This document shows, one piece after another, positions 37,901 to 44,584 of a stretch of DNA of 64,000 bases. Both the position numbers and the translations under genes were made by a program. The notes beneath the pieces were generated by a model. It searched no databases. It had not been told where the DNA came from and worked only from the letters and a program-made list of their open reading frames with translations. The DNA comes from Bifidobacterium sp. (GTDB taxonomy: Bacteria > Actinomycetota > Actinomycetes > Actinomycetales > Bifidobacteriaceae). Each line of letters begins with the position of its first letter. Position 1 is the first letter of the stretch. The DNA lies in assembly GCA_024104275.1 (NCBI GenBank), contig JAGGHK010000002.1:1-64000 (forward strand). Reading direction: 5' to 3'.

Positions 37901-38051
37901 TCTTGCCGCAGCCTCGCGGCCCGCTGAACAGATAGGCATGCGTAAGCCTGCCTTCATCCAACGCCCGGGAAAGCGGGACGGTGACCTGATCCTGCCCGAT
38001 AATGCCATCAAACGTGTCCGGCCGATACCGTCGATACAATGCAAGTGCCAT
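34983..38051 (-). CDS. dnaX: DNA polymerase III gamma/tau subunit with very long tail
   Basis: The 1022-residue clamp-loader ATPase has Walker A GPRGCGKTSSARI (about 45-57), a four-cysteine zinc module (CINCAKGPTSHPCGEC, about 65-80), Walker B FILDEAHMVT (about 121-130) and the sensor region TEPDKVISTIRSRTHH. The conserved AAA+ and domain III part ends near residue 370. A stretch of about 130 residues, Asn/Gly/Gln-rich, then a short ordered segment (VEEKWDAVLTALPQNVREYV), then roughly 400 acidic Ser/Gly/Asp-rich residues follow, much longer than in most relatives. recR is immediately downstream. Confidence 0.95.
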   Translation of the reverse strand: MALALYRRYRPDTFDGIIGQDQVTVPLSRALDEGRLTHAYLFSGPRGCGKTSSARILARCINCAKGPTSHPCGECESCKDLATGGPGSIDVVEIDAASHNGVEDARELRERAAFAPARDRYKIFILDEAHMVTQQGFNALLKIVEEPPEHVMFIFATTEPDKVISTIRSRTHHYPFRLVPPEIMGPYLEEVCDNEHIDLEPGVLKLTMRAGGGSVRDTLSVLDQLMAGAVDNEVSYDSAVALLGFTPDELIGEAIDAVIDKDGEKLYGVVEKVVVGGFEPRRFVEDLLSRVRDLLVLTLGGEKAESVLSDDSAVEDMSDLHRQSSALGLATLTAMAETINDTLGNMTGAISPRMRLELLAAKLLAGRENGFASNAAQVGPIAAGMGSTVPSGGNNAGRQDNNAARGHGGFIGSSRNAANRRQGNAPAGSGSAAQGFAANNNAQTQQTGNNVNAQGQRADGNANVQTSGVQAPSDAGVPASNGRNGNERNPQPSRNGGEINGAAVNSGQQQGAQAVAPTRVNVDPNATVEEKWDAVLTALPQNVREYVAHNKVPTVSLATNGAGKSRLSMTFDCALSQHAFALALASDAEHNGQKAANVVLDGVRSVFGPHTMIAPTGVAANGEKVISTKRMKPEELAKVKRDIAVAKVSATGGLGMAAGQGGHSASSPKEQKKSDADAAGESDDSSHRAGFAQGENSKDRGGVSGADIGNTKMEDGSSQGDDARLGAATFSQQHNGGNPANPANLADPITSAHGPQNPMDDDYDPWMNPLPSPDAESGMDVNATRAQSGQSSGIAGDNAFPRLDDNGSGRPSSADESGNRPVEHHEKHIAVPDLSDGIDPWATPAAGEEATDSNPDTVGAGNGSAGRHPEGNDGTHSSMRSPDSDNGYWQTRQPESSSNDQYVSSNRPEGSGNLGPAVSGDSRPESPGANGNPAINPDDRGDVAARFQNADAIDDAEQHPQVAAEDDDYSLNDQSLGDVTAVGLDELSKLFDVKKVETFKADDPKNPKNIKPVEKHPEEEKR

Positions 38052-38259
38052 AGTTCTAACCTACCTTCACCCGACTATCTTGGCGACGTTTCGCGGATAA
38101 AAGATTCTCTTTCTTCGCGACACTACGCGCGTGAAAAAACTTGATGACCGCAATCTCCCCCAGCCCGTCCGCATCGCCTTCCTGATCTAAAATTTCATGA
38201 GCAAAGCAGATGCGATTGAGAGGGAAACGACTCTGCGATCCAGCGCCGATTCCGCACCA

Positions 38260-38892
38260 TCATGAACATTCTATCGGTCCGGCCCGAGCCATACGGGAAA
38301 CGAGAGGAACGAATGGCACCTCGGTTTCCACGGCGACCTTGACGGTGACATCCTCCTCATCGACGTGGCAGGTGACCAACGTCGCCTTGTTGAGCGAGGA
38401 AGCAAGACGGGATTTGATGCACGGATCGAAATCACCGTCACGAGCCGATGCCGCCCCTGCGATGGCAGCCTGGTCGGCGGCCGACCGAGCTTGGGAAATG
38501 CAGACCAAAAGATTACCAGCCAAGGCTATAGCCGATATGAGTATGGCGGCCACCGCAATCAGCATGATCCCATTGACGGTACCCGAACCTTCATCACACG
38601 CGCTGACGTTCAGCAGCCGACGACGAGCGATCAGCGAAACCGGTGACGCTTCCGGTTTACCGGATACAGCCAAAGCGGGCAACCGTTTCGTCTTCTTCGA
38701 CACAACCGGCCGAGAACGCCGTGACGTCAAACCGGCACGATGTTTCTGACGAAAATCTCGAAGGTCCCCGCGACGGGCATATCCCGGTTCCTTTATGACT
38801 TTGCGATGATTTTCCCAACATCGCATTGCATCACCGGAATCGTTGCATTCCGTGCTTTCCTTGGCCTTGCCGGCTTCCTCCCGAACTCTCAT
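38260..38892 (-). CDS. TadF-like pseudopilin
   Basis: The 210-residue protein has a long polar leader, then DEGSGTVNG and a single hydrophobic helix (IMLIAVAAILISAIALAGNLL, about 110-130) and a soluble C-terminal domain with two cysteines. This is the layout of TadE/TadF pseudopilins and of the 'helicase/secretion neighbourhood' TadE-like family. A prepilin peptidase would cut after the Gly of DEG. The usual Glu at position +5 is replaced by Asn. Its ATG overlaps the tadE stop by four bases. It is the last gene of the flp-tadE-tadF unit. Confidence 0.78.
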   Translation of the reverse strand: MRVREEAGKAKESTECNDSGDAMRCWENHRKVIKEPGYARRGDLRDFRQKHRAGLTSRRSRPVVSKKTKRLPALAVSGKPEASPVSLIARRRLLNVSACDEGSGTVNGIMLIAVAAILISAIALAGNLLVCISQARSAADQAAIAGAASARDGDFDPCIKSRLASSLNKATLVTCHVDEEDVTVKVAVETEVPFVPLVSRMARAGPIECS

Positions 38893-39425
38893 TGGACGAC
38901 CCCCGTCGCCTTGCCGACCACGGCCATAGGCAACACATGCATGGGATCGGGCACCACCCGGCAGCTCACCGTCACCTTGACCTGTTTGAAGCCACGGGAT
39001 ATCGAGACACTTGCATCACCGCCAGCGGCATCATGCGCGGCAAGACGCGCCTCGGCATCGCTACCGGACACCACAGCCACGCGCGCGGCCGCCGAAGCGG
39101 CATCCTGGCAGTCCATTTCGACCGTGACTGCCCGGGCCAACATCATCAGCAGCACGGCCATCGCCATCACGGCCGGCAATACGACGGCAAATTCAGCGGT
39201 GACGGCACCTTCATCACGCCGTCTCCACCGGCCTAACACGGAAGAGCCATGATGCCACTGCCGCTCACCGGCCACATGAGCACGAAACCAATGACGAAAA
39301 CTACGTACCCACGTAACCGGTGACCAACCTGCAGCGTCCGACATGCCGACTGTCACCGGAGCAAGACTCCTAAGGCAATGGCAGTCAGTTGGTCTTTGTG
39401 ATTGCACTTTTTGCAGTGGCATCAT
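38889..39425 (-). CDS. TadE-like pseudopilin
   Basis: The 178-residue protein carries DEGAVTAEFAVVLPAVMAM, a textbook type IV pseudopilin processing site: cleavage after Gly, Glu at +5 and Phe at +6, then a hydrophobic helix. The C-terminal domain is small and soluble. I prefer the ATG at 39425 because AGAGAGGAA precedes it; upstream in-frame starts (up to 39479) lack a ribosome binding site. It lies between flp and tadF. The leader before the processing site is unusually long, about 70 residues. Confidence 0.8.
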   Translation of the reverse strand: MMPLQKVQSQRPTDCHCLRSLAPVTVGMSDAAGWSPVTWVRSFRHWFRAHVAGERQWHHGSSVLGRWRRRDEGAVTAEFAVVLPAVMAMAVLLMMLARAVTVEMDCQDAASAAARVAVVSGSDAEARLAAHDAAGGDASVSISRGFKQVKVTVSCRVVPDPMHVLPMAVVGKATGVVQ

Positions 39426-39491
39426 GCGCTGTTCCTCTCTGCGACCCATACCATCCGTTTCCATCGATTCCATACGCAAAAACGCGCAGAC

Positions 39492-39779
39492 TCAGACCAC
39501 TTTGAGCGCCTTCTTGACCAATGCCATGAGCAGCGTCTTTACGGCACCGGATTTAAGAAGCGCTACCAACACCGCCGCGAAGCCTGTGGCGGCCACCAGA
39601 ACCACCGCGTATTCCGCCGTCGCGGCGCCCTCATCGGGTTCAGCCAAAGACGTACGGAAACGGGCATCCAGCAGACACAACTGCCCTTTGATCTGTTCGG
39701 AACGCTCTGAGAAGCGAGAAGCGAAACCCGTTATGGTACCGGTGTTGGCCTGATTGATAGTCGTCAATTCCATACTCAT
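39492..39779 (-). CDS. flp: Flp-type pilin precursor (DUF4244-like)
   Basis: The 95-residue protein ends in EGAATAEYAVVLVAATGFAA and a further hydrophobic stretch with lysines, the classic Flp prepilin pattern: cleavage after Gly, Glu at +5, Tyr at +6. The mature pilin would be about 42 residues. The leader of about 53 residues is longer than in Aggregatibacter Flp, as in the actinobacterial DUF4244 family. AAAGGAG precedes the ATG. It is the first gene of the second Tad unit and is preceded, about 100-150 bp upstream, by a 51-bp element shared with the tadZ upstream region. Confidence 0.85.
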   Translation of the reverse strand: MSMELTTINQANTGTITGFASRFSERSEQIKGQLCLLDARFRTSLAEPDEGAATAEYAVVLVAATGFAAVLVALLKSGAVKTLLMALVKKALKVV

Positions 39780-40057
39780 GATTACTCCTTTGATATCTGT
39801 GACATTGTCTACCGCAACCGATGTGGTTGTGATACCCCCAGTCTGACAGAAGTTCGTCGTTTACCGTGACGATTTCGGGTACTGTGGTCGGATGCTCGGG
39901 GTTATGCACATCCCGGGCGTGTCGCGATTTTCGTGCACCAAAAATGTTGACGGAAATGTGGAGTGCCGGAAAGTTATCAACACTAAAAAGCACAGAGAAA
40001 CGGAATACGGAAAAGTTATCAACATCGCAAAGCTTACGAAAAAGTATTCTTACGGAT
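39780..40057. other. 278-bp region between tadC and flp
   Basis: There is no gene. Besides the shared 51-bp element it holds an approximate direct repeat, CGGAAAGTTATCAACAC (39967-39983) and CGGAAAAGTTATCAACAT (40008-40025), each with the 9-mer TTATCAACA. This gap divides the Tad genes into two transcription units. Confidence 0.6.
39876..39926 (-). promoter_or_regulatory. 51-bp shared element upstream of flp
   Basis: The element is 44 of 51 positions identical, with no gaps, to 44011-44061 upstream of tadZ, and both are in the same orientation relative to their genes. The most conserved block is CGGGTACTGTGGTCGGATG (19 of 19). It contains TTATGCACA at 39902-39910. Confidence 0.8.
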
Positions 40058-40741
40058 TCAATGGCCGATGAACGAACCTATCGCCGGGATAATGCCGATG
40101 AGCATGAACGAGGGCAGAAAACAGAGGCCGGTCGGCAAAAGAAGTTTAACCGAAAGCCGCTGGGCCGATTGCTCGATCGAAGCGCGGGCCCTCGCGTCAA
40201 GTTGCTCGACGGCGCTTTCCAACGGGCCGACAGGCGAGACTCCACGGGTCCAGGTGTTTTTCAACGCACCATCGATAACGCCCAATGCCTCGAGCGTGGC
40301 GGCGACATCGTCTTTTGCCGGCTCCTCGGCCTTATCCCGCCGGCTCCGGACGTATTCGCCTTTTAATCCCGGCTTCTGCCTTCCTTGTCTTCCTGTTTCC
40401 TGGCATGCCAAAGAAGCCGCGGACCATGCATCCTCCCAGCTATATCCAAGCATCAGCGAACGTGAGACCCGGCAAAGCCCATCTCCCAACACCCCTCCCA
40501 CAATCGAACCGATGGCCTCAAGCGCGTGGGGAATCGAAGAGCCCTCGCGCATGGCCACCGCCATCATCTCCAAAATGACCCCAAGGGACGGGCCGGCAGC
40601 AAAAGACGTATCCAAAGCCTTTAATTGCCGCGAAAGCGTCTGCGCAGGCGGGTGCCACAAGATCCAGGCGACAGCCGCCAGACACCCCGAAACAAACGCA
40701 TCCATGTTATCTATCCCCGCCTTCGGCAGCATCCACGCCAT
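40058..40741 (-). CDS. tadC: TadC-like type II secretion F-domain membrane protein
   Basis: The 227-residue protein has a hydrophobic N-terminal segment, a cytoplasmic F-domain region (about 50-190, including GPSLGVILEMMAVAMREG) and a C-terminal membrane segment (LPTGLCFLPSFMLIGIIPAIGSF). This matches the inner-membrane platform protein TadC of Tad pilus systems. It overlaps the end of tadB by 35 bp. The assignment as TadC rather than TadB rests on gene order. Confidence 0.82.
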   Translation of the reverse strand: MAWMLPKAGIDNMDAFVSGCLAAVAWILWHPPAQTLSRQLKALDTSFAAGPSLGVILEMMAVAMREGSSIPHALEAIGSIVGGVLGDGLCRVSRSLMLGYSWEDAWSAASLACQETGRQGRQKPGLKGEYVRSRRDKAEEPAKDDVAATLEALGVIDGALKNTWTRGVSPVGPLESAVEQLDARARASIEQSAQRLSVKLLLPTGLCFLPSFMLIGIIPAIGSFIGH

Positions 40742-41387
40742 CCATCAGCGCCTTCATCCACAGCATCCCCAACGCGTACGTTCCCATCCCGAGAAGCAAG
40801 CAAACGCGACCGGCGGCATTGCCGAAGAGGAAGGCAAAAGGCGAGGCACCCATCAGCTGCGCCAAAACGAGCGTGGCCAAAGGCAATAGGGAAAGAAGCT
40901 TTACGGTGGATTTCGGCACAGTGAAAGCATTGTCTTTCAAGGTCTTCATCATCCGGTTGCGCTTATAGGACGAAGCCACGGCGTCCAGGCAGTGCGAGGC
41001 CTCGCATCCGAGGCTTTTGCTGAGCTTGCAGACCAAATCCAGCTCAATCGCCGCCTGATCCGCCTGTTCCGCGGTGTCCTTCGGACCCAATTGCGCATGC
41101 AGGATATTCTGCAATTGCGCCAGATCCGGCATGGTGGCAGTCTCGTACAGCCGCTCGTCCGGCATCTGCTCGGTGAAGGCCTCCTCGAGCGAACCTCCAG
41201 CCTTGACCGAAGCCCTCAGAGCATCGATGCATGAGAGAATGCCCGCCTTTCGTTCCTGCGAAACAACAACGGCAGAGGTAGCGACAAACGAACCGAACAT
41301 CGCGTATTGGCCGGCTTCACTCGGCCAGCCAAAACAAAGCAACGCAACCGCAAGCAAGAGTGCGGCAATCAGCGCATAATAATCCAT
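40707..41387 (-). CDS. tadB: TadB-like type II secretion F-domain membrane protein
   Basis: The 226-residue protein has two N-terminal hydrophobic segments (about 5-40), an F-domain with AGGSLEEAFTEQMP, and two C-terminal segments (VKLLSLLPLATLVLAQLMG and VCLLLGMGTYALGMLWM). It is the partner platform protein of TadC. It starts four bases after the tadA stop, and its 3' end overlaps tadC, so the genes are translationally coupled. Confidence 0.82.
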   Translation of the reverse strand: MDYYALIAALLLAVALLCFGWPSEAGQYAMFGSFVATSAVVVSQERKAGILSCIDALRASVKAGGSLEEAFTEQMPDERLYETATMPDLAQLQNILHAQLGPKDTAEQADQAAIELDLVCKLSKSLGCEASHCLDAVASSYKRNRMMKTLKDNAFTVPKSTVKLLSLLPLATLVLAQLMGASPFAFLFGNAAGRVCLLLGMGTYALGMLWMKALMDGVDAAEGGDR

Positions 41388-41391
41388 GGAA

Positions 41392-42384
41392 TCACCCTGA
41401 CCAGCGGCTGACGAAACCGTCCCACCCCGGACCTGGCACCGGCATCCCCACGCCGTCCCAGGTCGCTATCGGCTCGCCGACGAAATGTTCGGTATCCTTG
41501 GAAAGCCGTCCAATCTGGGCGATCCGCCTCTTGCCGTTGCTTCGTTCGATATGCAGGACCACATCGAAGGCCCCGGCGGCAAGCATCGTCAGAGCCGGCT
41601 GGTTGAGCCCGGCCAAGAGCCCCAACGACACCAGACGGGAGGGCACACGGTCGACGCTATCGGCATGCAAAGTGACCATGCCGCCGTGATGCCCGGAATT
41701 GAACGCACGCAGCAAATCCGCGATCTCCTCACCGCGGCATTCGCCCAGAATAATGCGATCGGGACGCATACGCAATGTGGCCTTTACCAATTCAGGCAGA
41801 CCTATCGCCCCCGCGCCCTCCACATTGGCCTCACGCACGACCAGGGAAACGTGATTGCCGCGTCCGAGCGTGCCCAGTTCCCGGACTTCCTCGACACTGA
41901 CGACACGTTCGGCGGGATCGGCTTGGGCGAGCAGCGCCTTGAGCAGCGTGGTTTTGCCGGCTCCTGTGCCGCCGGTAATCAGAATCGTTGCACGGTTGCT
42001 CACCAAGCCGCAAAGCAACGGAAACCAGGAAGGCGGGAACAGGCCCCTCGCTGCAAGACCACTCAGTCTGGGAACCGTTCGGCTTGGGAACCGTATGGAG
42101 ATGCTGGCACCCATCGGCACAATCGGCGCGATGACCGCGTGGATGCGGATACCCTCGACGCTTGAGGCATCGGCGATCGGACAGGCGTCATCGAGCCGCT
42201 TGCCCAGCTGCGCGCAGAGTTGGGTGGCGTATTCGCGTACGACCCGCGGCGAGTGGAACGGCACCGCAGGATGGTATTCGCCCATTCCGTCACCCCGGTC
42301 GACCCACACCCGGCCTTCGCAGGTCACCGCGATATCGGTCAACGCTGGTTCATGGGCCAGTTCTTCAAGAGGTCCGAACATCAA
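41392..42384 (-). CDS. tadA: TadA/CpaF secretion ATPase
   Basis: The 330-residue hexameric ATPase powers pilin assembly. Walker A GGTGAGKTTLL (about 137-147), the Asp-box/Walker B RPDRIILGECRGEE (about 204-217) and the His-box GHHGGMVTLHAD (about 226-237) are intact. It is shorter than many CpaF proteins, lacking the long N-terminal extension. Its start overlaps the tadZ stop by four bases. Confidence 0.93.
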   Translation of the reverse strand: MMFGPLEELAHEPALTDIAVTCEGRVWVDRGDGMGEYHPAVPFHSPRVVREYATQLCAQLGKRLDDACPIADASSVEGIRIHAVIAPIVPMGASISIRFPSRTVPRLSGLAARGLFPPSWFPLLCGLVSNRATILITGGTGAGKTTLLKALLAQADPAERVVSVEEVRELGTLGRGNHVSLVVREANVEGAGAIGLPELVKATLRMRPDRIILGECRGEEIADLLRAFNSGHHGGMVTLHADSVDRVPSRLVSLGLLAGLNQPALTMLAAGAFDVVLHIERSNGKRRIAQIGRLSKDTEHFVGEPIATWDGVGMPVPGPGWDGFVSRWSG

Positions 42385-44003
42385 TGTCGCTCACCACCTT
42401 CAACCGCATCGCTGACGGCATGGGCCAGCTCGGTCATCACCACACGATCGGATTTGGCGATTTTTAGCCCCAAACCTTCCAGCGCATCGCTGATTCTCGC
42501 GCTGTTGGGGCAGATGGGCCCGAGAACCTGATGGCCCAGATACTCGCTCGCCTCGTTGACGCTCACCACGCCACGTTGCCGCGACGCACCTCTCGGTTCG
42601 ATGCCCACAATCGCCGCCAGCTGCGGGGTTTCGCGAAGTTCCAAGTCACGGTATCCAGTCTCGCTATCTTGAGCAAAATCATCACTTTGTGGTTGCGATG
42701 GTGATAAAGCGGGCGAACCAGAAGAATCTACAAAAACGTCGAAATGGTGACTATTACCTCGACCGGTTGGGCTCATGCGAGTCGAAGAGAGACGCTTAAG
42801 CAAGGTTTTCGCACGGGCCAAACCAAGTACCGAAAGCTCGGTCACCACAACGAGCGACGCATGGCGCAAATCAGGAACCATATCGATCACCCGACCGCCC
42901 GAGCCGTCAACCAGCACCAAGTCAACTTTCGCGCTACCTTCCAAAGCCGTCAAAACCGACTGAACCTCCCACCATTCAGGGACCTCACTATTCCATGAAT
43001 CGAAGGCAAGCACGGGTATGCCTTCCCAATGCGGGAGCCGTCTGCACAAGACGTCGCCGTCGATTTTGCCCAGCGGTGCATTTAATGTGCCGAACCGCAG
43101 GCCTTTGTCGTTTTCAAGGCCAAGCAAGATATCGAGTCCGCCAGCATCGAAATCCGCGTCGACCAATGCGGTGCGACTGCCTTGATCCCTAAGCTGCAAG
43201 GCGGTCAGCGAACAGAGCGCGCTCAGCCCTACTCCCCCGCTGGCGGAAAGGAAAACCACCGTATGTTTGGTGAATGTGTGCGTTGCGACGTTCTTTATGC
43301 TCGACGAATCATGAGGTGAAGCAAAATCTGACTCTTCCCTACATTTCTCCCGCATTTCGCAGCCCTCTCGCGCATTTTGCACTTGCGACATCGGAGGTTC
43401 GCTAAGCGTCAATGCGGACGCTGCGACGACTTGGGGCCGGCGAATCACAAGTCCCTGCGTCAACGCAGATTGCGGCATCGGAGCGTTCAAAGTAGGAGCT
43501 GGCGGGTTCAGCTTCGGGGCAGCATATGGTTGCGCCCGCGTTTGCAGGCTCTCGGAAACCTGCTGCGGCGCCAGTGTCTGTGACCGCAAGCTCTGCGAAG
43601 CCCACGCCGGGTCGATACCCCGCGACCGCACGAAAGGTGCGCTCAAAGGCAAATCAGGCGCATTCAGCACATGTGGCGAACGCGGCAACTCAAGCACGGG
43701 CAACGGGCTCTGCGTCCTGTTCGGCTGCGGTTTCGCGCACGCTTGTGACGACGATGCCGGCAACCTCATTGGCAATCCCGTTTGTAACCTCGCCGGCGGC
43801 GGAATCGCAGAAATCGCAGAAGCTGCCGAAATCCTGGAAGGCGGCCTCTGCGGCAGCAACTTCTTAATTGGCCTGCCCTTCACCTCGGCAGGCAGCAGCA
43901 TTCTTTTATGCCGAGCGAACGGGGTGCCCCCACGGCTTGGTCTTGATATCGATAGCGTATTTCCCATACACCCATTCAATCCACTTGTAGGGCAGGAGCG
44001 CAA
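42381..44003 (-). CDS. tadZ: TadZ/CpaE-like (septum-site-determining-type) P-loop protein
   Basis: The protein is up to 540 residues. Residues 1 to about 245 are Pro/Ala/Ser/Gln-rich and probably disordered. A MinD/ParA-like fold follows, with SASGGVGLSALC in the place of the deviant Walker A (about 252-263), LVDADFDAGGLDILLG, and VDLVLVDGSGG. TadZ proteins localise the Tad machine at the pole. Both lysines of the KGGxGK[ST] motif are missing, so ATP hydrolysis is doubtful. The start is unclear: 44003 is a TTG without a good ribosome binding site, and ATGs at 43967 and 43901 are alternatives. It is the first gene of the tadZABC unit. Confidence 0.82.
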   Translation of the reverse strand: MRSCPTSGLNGCMGNTLSISRPSRGGTPFARHKRMLLPAEVKGRPIKKLLPQRPPSRISAASAISAIPPPARLQTGLPMRLPASSSQACAKPQPNRTQSPLPVLELPRSPHVLNAPDLPLSAPFVRSRGIDPAWASQSLRSQTLAPQQVSESLQTRAQPYAAPKLNPPAPTLNAPMPQSALTQGLVIRRPQVVAASALTLSEPPMSQVQNAREGCEMREKCREESDFASPHDSSSIKNVATHTFTKHTVVFLSASGGVGLSALCSLTALQLRDQGSRTALVDADFDAGGLDILLGLENDKGLRFGTLNAPLGKIDGDVLCRRLPHWEGIPVLAFDSWNSEVPEWWEVQSVLTALEGSAKVDLVLVDGSGGRVIDMVPDLRHASLVVVTELSVLGLARAKTLLKRLSSTRMSPTGRGNSHHFDVFVDSSGSPALSPSQPQSDDFAQDSETGYRDLELRETPQLAAIVGIEPRGASRQRGVVSVNEASEYLGHQVLGPICPNSARISDALEGLGLKIAKSDRVVMTELAHAVSDAVEGGERH

Positions 44004-44010
44004 GCTGAAA

Positions 44011-44061
44011 CGGGTACTGTGGTCGGATGATAGGGGTTATCCACATTTGAGGCGTGTCGCG
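44011..44061 (-). promoter_or_regulatory. 51-bp shared element upstream of tadZ
   Basis: This is the second copy of the element at 39876-39926, with seven mismatches and no gaps. It contains an exact TTATCCACA (44037-44045), the consensus DnaA-box sequence. It lies immediately upstream of the longest possible tadZ start, or 45-110 bp upstream of the shorter starts. Confidence 0.8.
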
Positions 44062-44237
44062 GGGTAACTCGTCGAGCCATACACATTCATCCACAAAAAC
44101 GCATTAAATCATCGTCATTTATCAAAAACAACCATAAAATGATAATAAACTATCAAAAAGTTATAGTTATTAATTGAAAAAATAATCATCCAATAACGCA
44201 ACGATGAATAAACGCCGATGCTCTTTGATAGTCGGAA

Positions 44238-44404
44238 TGGCCATTTTCTGGCATCAAGTCGGCAATAAGCAAGAAACAGGCCAATAAAAACTCCTCAACG
44301 ACCACTTTCTTACATCACGCCAGTGAAAAGCAAGAAAACGGCCACGAAATACTCTAAATGGCCGTTTTCCAGCATCAAGCCAGTCGGGTGCTAGAAAACG
44401 GACA
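44238..44404. repeat. Three tandem 46-bp palindromic units
   Basis: Units at 44238-44283, 44299-44344 and 44359-44404 are each 46 bp, separated by 15 and 14 bp. Each has a TGGCC-ATTTTC-type left arm, a centre related to CATCAAGCCAGT, and a right arm of GCAAGAAAACGGCCA type that pairs with the left. The short spacers also resemble each other (A-rich, then ACTC). Confidence 0.65.
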
Positions 44405-44441
44405 GCGAGGAACTTTGAACGAATATCATGCATCAGCAAAT

Positions 44442-44485
44442 AAATAAAACCGATCTGCAACCTAACGAAGCAGGTTGCAGACCGG
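44442..44485 (-). terminator. Terminator after pnp
   Basis: On the minus strand CCGGTCTGCAACCT pairs with AGGTTGCAGATCGG with one mismatch around a short GCTTCGTT loop, and GTTTTATTT follows. It lies about 100 bp beyond the pnp stop. Confidence 0.85.
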
Positions 44486-44584
44486 TTATCAGTTAACTAA
44501 CGATTGATCGATTAATGGATTAGCCGATTGGAAAAGTCAGACGGACCATCAACCAATCGGACAATCGGACAATCAGCCAATCAA

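Larger units (their letters stand above)
44004..44584. other. 581-bp AT-rich region between pnp and tadZ
   Basis: This is the longest gene-free stretch besides 56.2-56.8 kb. It holds the 51-bp element, a very AT-rich part (44095-44220) with many TAATAA-type words, the three palindromic repeat units at 44238-44404 and the pnp terminator. I see no gene in it. Confidence 0.6.

Noticed and set aside
44238-44404. Possible short CRISPR array
   Set aside because: The repeats are 46 bp and degenerate, the spacers are only 14-15 bp and similar to each other, and there is no cas gene.
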